Source: Falciphora oryzae
Lineage: Eukaryota > Ascomycota > Sordariomycetes > Magnaporthales > Magnaporthaceae
NCBI GenBank assembly: GCA_000733355.1
Contig: JNVV01000001.1
Location: forward strand, 1,758,423 to 1,822,422
Reading direction: 5' to 3'
Length of the DNA stretch: 64,000 nucleotides
This document shows, in pieces, positions 1-10,801 of the stretch (position 1 is its first letter; the number at the start of each line of letters is the position of its first letter). Below the pieces are notes generated by a model that saw only the letters and a list, made by a program, of their open reading frames with translations, was not told the DNA's origin and did not search any database. The translations under genes were made by a program, and so were the position numbers.

Positions 1-725
1 GTGGTGCGGAAGGCCCGGAGAATGTTTTTAGGGTGTTGGTGCCCACATAAAGCCAGCACGCTGTTGCCTGCGCCGCGTGCCTGCGTCTTCGTTTGGCGAC
101 GGTGGGTGTGTGTTACCGGCAGAGAACGTCGGTTCCGGCGCTTTAATCCCTCGGCAGTGCCGTCACCCGCCACGCCACTCCTTGGTTTGCTATTGAGGTG
201 TCTTGGGCATTGTTACACGGCGTCATGCAAAGCTTTTACCCGCTGCGTTTGTCTGTCTCGGCCCATCCATGGCCGCCAGAATCGGTCGAGGCGCTGACAT
301 TCACCTTGGATATCTGGACTTCTAGGCGTGGGGGAAGATGAGGAAGGAGGAGACCAGAAAGATGTAAGATGACTGGTGAGGTATTTCGGACAACAAAGTT
401 GCTCACAATCTCTGTACTTATTTCTAGTTAGCTATCCATCTATACCCGGCGATTCATTCTGACGCTCAGCAACATCAAATTGGTTTACAGTATTTGGCGT
501 GCGTGTGCCCTTGCCTGTATCAGAAGAAGAAGAAAAAAGGGTGTTGATTCTCATTACGGATACCATCACAAATCTTCTAAGTAGGTAGATAGCGATCTTG
601 GGAACGAAGCCGCCAGGAGCTTTCTGACGAGCTTCGCTTCAAGGGGCGTTGCTGGATAAGCATGCCGTGCTAAGAACTATTTCTCATGATATAATCATTA
701 CAACTCAGGCTCGCAGCCGGTCAAC
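1..725. other. Intergenic region, no supported gene
   Basis: No recognisable protein or RNA. An open frame runs from the first base to about 297, but its translation is Arg/Cys-rich and low in structure, and it matches no family I know. The right part, about 300-700, is the 3' flank of the sedolisin on the minus strand. If a gene is cut by the left edge I cannot support it. Confidence 0.5.
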
Positions 726-2929
726 TTAGCTCTGCCCGATCTTGGCCATCTGCACGCCGGGGCTGCTGAGCTCGAGCAGCTTGTCGAAGAGGGGCGTGCC
801 GAGGCCGGTGACGGGGTCCCAACCCACCGTCGCGTTCCACGATGCGAACGGCACCTTGGGAGACGGCTGGCCAGTCCGCGCCCTGCCGGCACAGCCACGA
901 GAGCCGCCAAGAGTGATGCTGTGAATCGAGAGAAGAGAGATATTAGCCACGAGACAGACAGACACATGTGCATAGACGAAACCAAATGTTTGGACCACTT
1001 ACTCAGACAGCCCCTTGAATCCCGTCTCGTACAGCCACGGGTTGATGAAGCCCATCGGGGGCTTGCCGGCCTGGAGGCGGGCGCTGTTGAGCAGGGAGAA
1101 GATGCCGGCCACGACGGGCGCCGAGGCGCTGGTGCCGCCAATCAGCATGTCGGCGCCGCCGTCGAAGACGTGGTACTGGTACGCCTGGGCGGCGATGTCC
1201 GGGAAGCCCCTGCCGGCCGGGTTGTAGAGCCCCGCCCACCGGCCGCCCAGGATGCCGAGGTACTTGGTCACGGCGGCGTCCTGGTAGCTTGGGCGCGCGA
1301 AGATGTCCGAGAAGCCTCCTCCGGCTAGCGCGGCCGCCGTCTCCGGGGCGACATATCTAGTGCCGCCGACAGCGGTGACGTAGGGGCACGCACTATAAGG
1401 ATATTATCTCCAGGTGTTAGTGGCCAAGAAAACGAAAGGAGAGGCCGGTACAAGTACAGCTCACCAGCACGAGCCAGGAGAGAGGTGGACTTACGCCGGG
1501 AAAGTGGGCAGAAAGCGGGTGGTGTTCTTGCCATCGTTCGTCTGGCAGCTCCTACCTGGACCATCGCTGTGAGGAGAGAGAGAGAGAGACAGATCTGTTA
1601 GCGTCCAGAGGCATCCATCGCGAAAGCGCAAAAGATCTGCCATTGGCGGCCAGTAGAGGGTGTACGACTCACTCTCCAGATGAGAAGAACACCGACACAC
1701 CGCGAGCGCCCAGCTCGCCAAACATGTTGCACACCTTGATGGCAAACGCGCGCGGCACCGACTGCTCGTCCTCGCCGTACGACGTGGTCAAGGTCTGCGG
1801 CAGCTCACTGTCCGGGAGCTTCGTCATGAACTCGAGGAAGTCGAGGTACGGCTCGTTCGAGATGTCGTTGGGGTCCGGCTGGTCCAGCTCGGGAACCAGA
1901 GGCCCCCGGCCGCCCGTCGAGTAGTAGGCAATGTTGGTCTTGTACGACATTGCCATGCCGTACTGGATATCCAGATTTGCCTCGCCAGAATCCAGTCTCG
2001 ATCCCTGGTCGTTCAGGCCGCCATTGATGGAAACGACAGAGAAGTTTGAATCCAGCGTGTACGGGGCGTATGTGCTCTGGAACCTGTCAAGCATGTTATA
2101 CCTGGCGTATTGCTACGAGTGATAGAAGTGTTAGTAATGGATGGCTTCTCTCGTGGGCTTAGTGACTGCTTGGGCTAGACCCTACCTCCAAGTAGCCGGC
2201 AATCCCAAACAGAGACTGGTTCGTTGGCTGGGCCTGGTAGCTGCCGACCTTGTACAGGGCGCGCAAGCACTCGGGGGTGATTGTCCGGTTGCAAGCGGCG
2301 ACATTAAGGTCGGGGTTGGGAATATCCGAAGCCTGGATGCTCGAATCGGCGGGTGTAATGCTGTTGATGACGCTCCTCAGGGGCTTCGCCTGGCCAAACC
2401 TTATGACGGGCGCGACCATGGTGATGTGCTCGCGGACGTGCTCCGGGACAGAGTACTCGAGAGCGCGGACCTTCTTGACGTTGGTCCCCTCCTGACCGTA
2501 GACGGCGAAGTTGGCGCTCAGCAGGGCGCTCGCGTTGCGGACCGAGGTGACGACGTTGACCCAGTCGCTGTCGTCGTTGACCAGGGTCTGGGGGATGCCG
2601 GCGTCGTCGAGCCACTTGAGGATGGTGGCGGTGGACTCCTCATGGGGCTTCATCATGTCCCGCAGCTCGTCCCGCTTGAGATGCTTCCCGTAGCGGGGGT
2701 TGCTCGGGGACGAGACGGCGTAGAGCGTCTGCTCGAACAGGCCCAGGTTGGGCTGGCGGAGTGAGATGCGGAGGCGGATCATCTGGGCGGGATCGGCGTC
2801 CGACAGCCTAGCCCAGCCCTCGGGCACCTGCGGAAGAGACTCGACGACGACATTGTTCTCGGCCTTCACTGCCGGTAGTAGCTGCAGGAGGGTGCTGACG
2901 GCAGCGTATGTGAGGAGTTGCCGAAACAT
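726..2929 (-). CDS. Secreted sedolisin (S53 serine-carboxyl peptidase, tripeptidyl-peptidase type)
   Basis: Five exons: 2929-2186, 2112-1673, 1566-1495, 1392-1003 and 918-726, giving 612 aa. The start at 2929 is preferred over an upstream in-frame ATG at 3010 because it puts a signal peptide at the N-terminus ([15 protein letters not shown]..., cleavage near residue 22). A pro-kumamolisin activation domain follows (about 40-190). The catalytic triad is visible: Glu292 and Asp296 in GEANLDIQY, and Ser507 in GGTSASAP. The oxyanion Asp395 lies in SSGD and is created by joining exons 2 and 3. The C-terminal DITLGGS / GWDPVTGLG region carries the family's calcium-binding end. This family is secreted and processes peptides extracellularly at acidic pH. 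The introns are 73, 106, 102 and 84 nt, all with GT-AG ends. Its exact specificity (endo- or tripeptidyl-) cannot be read from the sequence. Confidence 0.95.
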
Positions 2930-4134
2930 GGTGCTTTTGTGCGAGAGGGCCGCCTGCTCTGTCTGGACCGAGAGACCTCCGAGATCCGGCGAGGCGCTGT
3001 TGGTAGTCACCGGCTACCTAAGGGTGAAAGGCCAGACTGGAGGACACGGAAGATGGCCAGGACGGAACAGGCACATGAGATATAAGTACCATGAGCTCCA
3101 GGAACAAAAAGGCCTCACTCATGCCCCTGCCCAGCCCCTCCGTGCGCCGAGTACCACCTCCTCAGGGCGTACGTGCTCCCCGCCCCTTGAAAATCCCGGT
3201 CCGAGATAACGGAGTCAAGAGTGCCCGCCCGCGAATGACACCTTCCCATCGGGGAGAGATCAACACCCCCCCTCTTAGGAGGCCGGAAGCGGACATGATA
3301 TTCATGTGCCTGCATATTGATGTAATGCGGCTGCATCCTCAGGGCGTGTCATTAGCCAGCAGCGACACTAGGTACCCCATATCCCTGCACAAGGGACGGA
3401 GCAATAGGGGCTGAGGAAGACTCCCGGGAAAGAATATTGGAAGAACAAAAACTGGGTTTGCTGTACGGTGGCAGGCCAATGGAACATGACCATCCCCATC
3501 GTGGAAGGAGGCACAGGCAGGGGGCTTGATCCCCCACCCTGCATGAAGAGGGGCTAAGACCCGCCAGCGAAGTGCTTGACCACTGGCTAAAAAGCTTGTT
3601 GCCGCTCATTGCCGGCGACCCCTACCGCAACGTCGCGTCGATCGGGGAGGATCAGCCGGGGGTGATGGTGCCGTTGCCAAAGAGAAATGCTACATTACCC
3701 ATCCAAAAGCGGCATTCGGAGCCGTGAGGGCGCACGACCAAGGCGGGCGGCACCATTGGCGGTCGGACAGAACGGGAAGGTCTGCTGCTGGCCGCTGTGG
3801 TCCTTTCAATGGTGTGCCGGACGAAGCGCGCCCCAGAGTTGCACCTTCCTGTTAGGCTGCGAATCCGAGAGGAGACCAGGATCCAGGTCCGCTTCTTCAT
3901 GGCACTGCCCCGCGACTTCCTCATCCATATGTGGCTTCCTACGCGGCTTCCTTGATGTTTTTCCCCCCGCCCCGTTTCGCCCATGATTCTTTTCGCCTAG
4001 CTGTGATAGATGATCATGGAGCATCCATCCACAGAGGGGAGGAACCGCCTGTGCGCCCATCCATCCAGGTAGGCCCCCGGTGTCTCAATGGAACCGAATC
4101 TGAACACGAAGAGTCGTATCCCGCGCGTTCTGTG
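2930..4134. other. Intergenic region with the sedolisin promoter
   Basis: No convincing gene. An A/T stretch around 3077-3086 (TATAT on the minus strand) lies about 150 bp upstream of the sedolisin start and could act as a TATA element. The rest, up to the coiled-coil gene, holds only short frames with no domain signal. In-frame ATGs at 3931 and 3955 could extend the next gene upstream. Confidence 0.4.
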
Positions 4135-5277
4135 ATGCCGCCTGCCAGGGACCCCCGGATGGGCCGCGCCCACCTTCAGCCGTCCATCGAGACGGACAAG
4201 CGCCGCATTCATGACAACGGCGTGAAGAAGGCCGACGCAGGCAGCACGAAAAAGCCTCCAACCACGCACAGCCTAAGAGCCCGCCTTGGCTTCTTCAGAC
4301 CCAATGTCCCGCCTCACGAGCCCCCGAAGCTGCGCGAGCCCACGCCGCTGCCCGACAACCCTACCGAGGCCTTCTTCAAGACGCTGAAGCGCGAGTTGGA
4401 CGCCCGCCATGCTGCCACAAAGGATGACGACCCCACCAACGTCCCCAGGAACAGCAGCAGCCCCCCTCCGGCGGCACCCAACGTCGCAAATGTGACAAAG
4501 TTGAAGTGTAAGAGCTCACGGGTCATCTGTCTCTGTCTATACTTGTCGTACCTGCCAGGCATCTAACAATCTCCACGGCAGCCACGTACGGAAGCAGGGC
4601 CCGCGCCCTTGAGACACAGTCAGTGAAGAAGATCGACGAGGCGCACGCCATGATCCTGGCCAAGCTGGACGCCTTGAAGCAGAGTGACAAGAGGTGGATC
4701 GCTGCCGTCCGCGAACACCAGAAGTGGACGATCAAGCCGCTGTCCGACATCAAGCTTGATCTCGGCCCAGAAAAGGGGCAGGTCAGACTCGGCACCATGG
4801 CCAAGGATCTCAATGCCAAGCTTGAAAAGTCCATGGCGGAAGTCTCCAAGCTCTAGAACGACTGGGAGACCCTGGGCGGTCAGATCAAGCGGATCGGCAA
4901 ACAGCTCGACAGCGGCGGAGGCCAGCCAAGTAAAGAGGCTAAGAAAGCCGCCGAGGCCGAGGCCGATGCTGAGATCCGAAAGGTGATTTCGGAGACCAGG
5001 GCCGAGCTCAAGCAACTTGGTGACGCCGCGATTGAGAAGGCAGATCGCACAGAAATGGCAAGTTGTATCCCTAGCGAAGGTCCTGTGTATGGAATATGCT
5101 AACAACAACTCTGCGCCTCTAGGACATCCACACCCGCTGGAAAAAGGTAGGCTGCAGATCAGTTCTGATATTGGTGCTTCTTTAGTCCCGTCATTCTAAC
5201 AAAGAGGCGAAATTCAGGAGAGGATCAAGATCCAGCAAAACGAGGCGCAGGCTGCCGACACTGAGCTCTTCGGGTGA
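4135..5277 (+). pseudogene. Coiled-coil protein gene interrupted by one in-frame TAG
   Basis: Exons 4135-4507, 4582-5057, 5123-5146 and 5218-5277 join in one frame of about 310 codons. The only break is TAG at 4854-4856. The reading frame continues beyond it without change of character: a Lys/Glu/Ala-rich helical segment (about residues 235-300) that forms heptads with the part before the stop. The N-terminal third is basic and Pro-rich, the rest is charged coiled coil. I recognise no named family. Intron 2 (5058-5122) begins with GC in the strong GCAAGT context. Intron 3 carries CTAAC at 5197-5201. The conserved downstream splice sites argue that the 3' half is, or recently was, expressed. 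Two readings are possible: a CAG-to-TAG nonsense change, or removal of 4782-4856 as a 75-nt phase-0 intron with a weak GTCAGA donor. Starts at 3931 or 3955 are also possible. Confidence 0.6.
5058..5122 (+). other. GC-AG intron
   Basis: A 65-nt intron with donor GCAAGT and acceptor CTCTAG lies between codon ATG (5055-5057) and GAC (5123-5125). It joins the long coiled-coil exon to a 24-nt exon in phase 0. No GT donor nearby keeps the frame. GC-AG introns are a small minority in fungi and normally show this near-perfect donor consensus. Confidence 0.55.
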
Positions 5278-5721
5278 GACGTGTGGCTGTCGTGTTAGAT
5301 GCCATGTTGACGCTACTTTTGTTCTGATTTTTTTTTTCCTGTCCACCGTGGTCTTGCCTCTCGCATGTGTCGAATTGGGAAGATATGTTGCCATGCCAGC
5401 ATATCGCTCGACTGCTTGGCCATTCAACGCATCTAGCTGTCACATAAAATCACACCTCTTTGAGGAAATTTGGAGGAAGAATCTAGTGTACTGCTTACTA
5501 GACGACGACTATATGTTTCTCCCAGAGCTTTCTAGGTGGCTCCTTCGTGCGCGAACGCTCAAGCGTAACAATAAAACAAGAATAATAATGTTTGACGCAA
5601 TATAGACATAGAACCCCGACCCATTTTCTGAACGCCTGCCTATAGGTGAAAATGCCGACTTTTTGTTCTTTTGGCGTCCCGGGGGTCCCCTTAAGGAAAA
5701 AAGGGAAGCGCATGGTGTTGA
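5278..5721. other. Convergent 3' intergenic region
   Basis: It lies between the end of the coiled-coil gene (+) and the end of the aminotransferase gene (-). It has T-rich stretches (about 5328-5338) and A-rich stretches (5573-5590) that fit 3' ends of both genes. No coding signal is visible. Confidence 0.5.
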
Positions 5722-7109
5722 TTACTGTTCCTCCCGGACGACGACACCCCACTCGTGCTGCTCGTTGCCATACATGATATCCTTGAGCCATTGCTTCAAC
5801 TGGAGCGTGTACTTGCCGCCGTCGCCCTTCTCGCCCATGGGGATAGGCGCGTCCTTGCCACGGTGGTGGATCAGGGAGACGGGGGTGACGAAGAACTGAA
5901 AGAGGATTGGCGTATACCTGTCAGCTTTACTGGTCCTTGAACATCCACTGATTCCCCACCGATTCCCCAAAAAGATGGAGAAGGGAGTGCAGGGAGAAAA
6001 CTTACCGCAGTACCAGCCGCAAACGACTCCACCAGCCGGCCCTCGGCCTGGGCGGCAAAGACCTCATCGATAGTGTAGCGGCGCTCGACCACGTCGACCT
6101 CGCCGGCCAGCCTCTCCCTGGCCAGCTGGACGACGCTGCGGCGCGTGATGCCGTCGAGGATGAGGCGGTCGTCGAGCGGGGCGGTGACGAGCTGCAGGCG
6201 GCCCGACTCCCTGTCGCGCCACACGACGAAGAAGTTACTGGCGCCAGCCTCGGTGCAGTAGCCCTCGGGCCCGTAGAGCCAGAGGATCTGGCCGAACCCC
6301 CTGGAGCGGGCCTCGCACGTGGCCAGCAGGCTGGGGCCGTAGTTGGCGCCGACTTTGGCGTAGCCGAAGCCGCCGACCCAGGCGCGGATCATGTCCTCGG
6401 GCGACGTGTGCAGGCGCATGCCGCCCTGGGGTTGGTCCATGACGGGCATGTAGCTGGCGATGATGTAGAGCATGGCCTGGCTGGGCGCCTGCACGCCCAG
6501 CGCCGGCTGGGTGCCGATCATGGTCGGCCGGAGGTACAGGTAGGTCCCCGGCCGGTCGCGGGGCAGCCACTTGGGCCCGTCGACGGCCATGAGCGCGAGC
6601 ATGAGCTGCTCCAGCGCCTTTGGCGGGAACGTCGGGAGCGAGATGCGGACCGACGACATGAGCATGCGCTCCGCGTTGCGGTCGGGCCGGAACAGGCGCA
6701 GCCTGCCGTCGTAGCCCCGGTACACCTTCAGCCCCTCGAAGCACTCGGTGGCGTAGTGCAGCACCGACGCCGTCGGCATCAGGCTCAGGGGCCCGTAGGC
6801 GTGCAGCGAGGGCGCGGACCAGCCTGTCTTGACATCCCAGTTCGCCGTTATCATGTGATCCGTGCAGATGGTTTCGCTGCCGCTCACGGCGGCGACGGGG
6901 TCCGGCACGGTCCTCGGGTTTGTCGTGAGCTTGTAGACCAGTTTTGAGGCGTCCAACTCCTGCAGGCTGGACGCGGCTGCCGACGCATCGTGCTTAACCT
7001 CCTCCAGCTTGTGCTCAAGCGCCACGGCGGTCAGGTTTGTGTCCGGGCCGCCCTTGTTGGGAACGGGGGTTCCGGGGGTCACGGGGGTAATAGCCGCTGG
7101 CGGAGCCAT
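5722..7109 (-). CDS. Branched-chain amino acid aminotransferase (class IV PLP)
   Basis: Two exons (7109-6006 and 5895-5722; 110-nt intron) encode 425 aa. The enzyme reversibly transaminates Leu, Ile and Val with 2-oxoglutarate. Family landmarks in order: a cofactor-domain entry with CFEGLKVYRG, an arginine-rich substrate loop, the Schiff-base lysine (about residue 252) in GYAKVGANYG, the TEAGASNFF phosphate-binding strand, and ESFAAGTA spanning the exon junction. The C-terminus has the usual WGVVV end. The N-terminus (MAPPAAITPVTPGTPV...) is Pro/Thr-rich and then acidic, without a clear amphipathic basic presequence, so a cytosolic isoform is more likely than a mitochondrial one. An in-frame ATG at 7136 would add nine residues and does not change this. 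Confidence 0.95.
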
Positions 7110-8973
7110 GGTTGGTGCTTTCGTTCCCTGTCTCACTTTTCAAGTGGCTGACCGTCCGTCCTTGTGCGAGCAGGTAATTGCACCTGGGTCAATACGGTTT
7201 TGTGTAGTCGCGTGCCTGTGCGTATATGCTCAAGTGACGTGGAGGTGATGGGGATATGAACAAAGGAGCTCTGGAAGTGATGATGAGAGTGCAGTAAAGC
7301 CGTAATAGTAGCCCAGCTCAACTGCGCTGGTATTATAGGGAACGGGTAAAAAGAAACAAGAAACGAGCCGAAGCCACTTGGACGAAGATCAGACAGGGCA
7401 GAGTGTTGGATATGAAGTAAGTCAAGTCTCTGGAGAAAAGGAGAGGAACGAACAAAGCGTGCCTGGTTGTGGACATGGGAAGCTTAAAAAGGAGCCAGCG
7501 TGCAGCCAGACCCGCCAGGGGGCGGACCTCGACGGCATCCTTGTGCTTGAGACTTTTTGGGCAGGTGACCCATTGGCCAATGGGAGGTCGGGACGGGCCC
7601 TGTATAGCCAAGACTTTTCCTGTGCGGGAATGTGTGTACCCCCAAGAGTAGGTAGGTACTTGGACGGCATGGGAGGGAGTGGAATGAATGGATGGAGATG
7701 GTGGGCAGCTGGACTGGAATAGATGTTACATGTAGGGCGTCACGCCCTTGACGTTGTGGGGAATGCCTATAGCTGACAAGGCGAAAAAAAAAAAAGAAAA
7801 GAGTGGAGGGTTGAAGCAGCCAGCCGAGCCCGTCTCTGAGGGGTTAGGCCGTCCGTTTCTAGAGAACCTCCCGATATCCGGAGGTGCAGAGCAGGTCAAC
7901 TTCTCCTGACCGCCCGCGTCGGTTCCCCCAGAAGTTCCAGATCTCGATCAGCCGAATGCCGCCGGGCCGTCGTAACCCGGACTGGCGGACCCTTGGCCAC
8001 CACTCTGACAGCAGAAAAATGTTGGCTCGCGGGGGCCGCTAGCCCATTATCTCTCGACGTCCGAGCTCGCAGGCAAAGGTGCAGATAAGAGGGCGTGGGT
8101 GCCCGCAGCCGAGGGACACAGGGTTGCTCTGCATGGACATGGCGACGGACCAAACCTGTGTGCTGGGCCCTTTCAGCAGTCGCAGTGCCGTGGCCGACCC
8201 GGGGTTTGGTTTGGTGGTGGGAGCCGGGGAGTGCCCTCGCAGGTTCCGTTTGGCGTTTGGCCTTTGTTGGCTGCATGTGCGCTGCGTTTGCGCTGACGTC
8301 GCGGAATTGAGTCGCGTGAAGGCGGCCGAGAATAGCCGCCAATAGACGGCAATTGCCTTTGTTGGGCCTCCCCAGCCCCCGCGCCTCGGTTCGGGTCCAG
8401 GCTACCTACCAGGTACAAGCTCGCGCTGCCCAGGATCGATATAGTGTCTTGTGACCAGAATGACCCCGGCTTTACCTAATCGCAACCGGCCTTCTCCAAG
8501 CATCTTCGCGGCATCGCGATTGATGGCCTCTTGCAACTGTCCCCGAACGGATAAGGATCAGACGCTTCGGCGACTTGCTGCTGACTTGCATTTTGTTCCC
8601 AGTTGAGGCCATTGATTGTCCTGCCACTCAACCCCCCACGGCTTACGCTTCTCTGCTAAGTCAGATGTGGGTGTGTTGTAATTCTCACACCTCCTGCAGA
8701 AGGTCGGGCTCTGCCTTATTGAGTAGTCCACGGCCAGCCATCCAGTTGAGTGGTTGAAAATGTCGAATTATATCTGACCGCTACTAACCCGGAGCTTTCT
8801 TCCATCCACGGCTCTTACCACCCTTTCGAAGCTTCGGAATTCCGACTGCTATTCCACACCGACTGTGAAATACGCCCAATCCATCGGAGCCCGTTGGCTG
8901 TTTGAAGAAAGGGAGATACGGGCAATGACAACGGTAGTATCTTGTCTCAGTCTCCTTCCCTCCTCAACAAGCT
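7110..8973. other. Intergenic region, no supported gene
   Basis: About 1.9 kb between the aminotransferase start and the end of ECT1. It holds the aminotransferase promoter on the minus strand and a short A-run (about 7785-7796). All frames here are overlapping shadows with biased composition. I see no domain, tRNA or repeat. Confidence 0.45.
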
Positions 8974-10801
8974 TCAACGAGCCTCCTTCTTCTTCTGCTC
9001 CTCCTCGAGCAGCTCCCGCTGTCGGCGGGCCTCCTCCAGGTCGGCCTTCATCCCCTTAGCCTTCTGCCTGGCTTCGTACAGGTCCCGGCTCTTCATTATA
9101 CGCTGCACGATGGTGGCCGCGTTGACGTCGGCAAACCCATGGCCCCCGATTTCGCGGTAGATACCCATCTCCTTGGGTGCCGTGTACGGGTCGTACGTCA
9201 GCGGCATGAACGACGTTGGCCCGTGGTAGACGGCGTCGGGAGTGCCCCACGGGAGGGATGTGAGGTACGACTTTGTCGGCGTGAAGGGTGCGCCGAACAC
9301 AACAGCATTGATGTACTGACAAGGCACGGGGTGGTCAGCATTTCGGCACAGTATCAACCCCATCCTTCGTCAGGAACTTGTATGGCAAGCATCAGCAACA
9401 ACTCACCCTGCACTGCAGCACGCACAGTCCCCGCTCATAGATGTTCATGACGGGGTAGTTGACACCCTTCCAGTGGTTGATGACACTGTCGTCGTGGATT
9501 CCGGCCACAACGCAGACGGGCGAGTAGTCGGCACCCTTGCCCTTGCGCTCGTCAACGGCATGCAGCGAGTACCAGCCTTCTTTGCGCGCGAGCTCTTCCT
9601 CTTCCTTGACGACTAGGCGGAGGAACTCGATGTGACCACTCGAGAAGAGGTCGAAACCGCCATCTACATAAACGACCCGCTGGTCCGGTCGTGGGCGCGG
9701 CGCCGGGATCATCTCGCGGAACGATCCCTTCTCCTCAGCATCGTCCAGCTGCTTGGCCTCTTCGGAGGCTGACCAGAACCAGACATCGACGCCGGGCTTC
9801 GTAGCCGTCTCGTCGGTGGCGTAGAGACGGATGCGCTCCGTCATGGCCATGCCCTGGGCGTCTCGCTCGGCAGCGGTGCCGGGGCCCTCGGTGCCAGCCA
9901 GGGCAGCCTTGAGGGAGCGGATGTGATGCGTCTTGGTGCACAGGAGCATGCGGCCGACCAAGTCCGTGGTTGAGATGCTTGGCGTGCGCTTAACCACCTT
10001 GAAGCGGTTGGCAGCCTTGACGAAGCGGTAGCAGTCCTCGCCGCTCGAGTCTGACGTGATGTCGTCGCCGTGCACCACGTATTTGCACCCAAAGTGCGAG
10101 ATCCAGGCGAGCTCTGTCACATAGGGGGCGTTGGGGACAGACTGAGTGACCCATCTGCATGCGTCGACGGCAGCTAGTCTTTTGTTTTGTGCCTTGCTCT
10201 CCCGAACCAGCCCGGACAGGTCGGATGAAGCGACATGGGGTCAGCTCAGATATCCTTCGGACAGGGCGGCAAGCATGCTCATTATGGAAGGGCCAGGTCT
10301 AACCGTTCCTCCATAGTCATGACGGTGGGCCCCTTGTTTTCCAAGATGGCCTCGTCCGAGTGAACTCCAATGTAAAGCTCATCGCCTAATAGCCGGGCCT
10401 GGACTATGGCTCCGGCGTGGCCTGTGGAGTGGCAAGCAAAGTTGCGTCCATGTCAGCACGTATTTTGTCGATGTCGTATTTGTCCATCTCCCACCCGCCG
10501 CCGCTCCATGTACAGTGGCTCGTCTGATGATTCTCACAGCGGGCATCCGGATGTGACACTTTCACTTCACGGTGACTGCATAAGGGGGTTGAAAGGCACT
10601 CAGGGGAGGATGCCTAGGATGCGAGCTCAGGGGTACTGAGGTGGTGGGAGGTAGCGGCAAGCAAGGCCCCGGTCAATATTCAAAGGCAGAGGAGCACATA
10701 CCATGGTGGAAGAAATCGAAACAGCCGTCTATCCAGATGCGGTTTTCTAGAAGCTCAGGGGCGGGGTCTCCCGGCGGCAGGGTTTCCGAGGCAGAGGTCA
10801 T
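8974..10801 (-). CDS. ECT1: Ethanolamine-phosphate cytidylyltransferase
   Basis: Four exons (10801-10702, 10421-10304, 10178-9407 and 9315-8974) give 443 aa. The enzyme makes CDP-ethanolamine from CTP and phosphoethanolamine, the rate-setting step of the Kennedy pathway to phosphatidylethanolamine. The N-terminal nucleotidyltransferase fold starts with WIDGCFDFFHHGHAG (the HxGH site is split by intron 1), followed by VHSDEAILENKGPTVMT and RLAAVDACRWV, then the HGDDI strand. A second, degenerate cytidylyltransferase repeat begins at DGGFDLFSSGHIEFLR (about residue 245), and GIHDDSVINHWKG follows. This tandem arrangement is diagnostic of the family. The C-terminus ends in a Lys/Glu-rich helix. 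Intron 1 is unusually long (280 nt), but joining its flanks restores the GGC codon of the conserved motif. Introns 2 and 3 are 125 and 91 nt. Confidence 0.95.

Noticed and set aside
1..297. 98-codon open frame from the left edge
   Set aside because: It begins with GTG at the window edge, has no motif and an Arg/Cys-rich composition typical of GC-rich chance frames.
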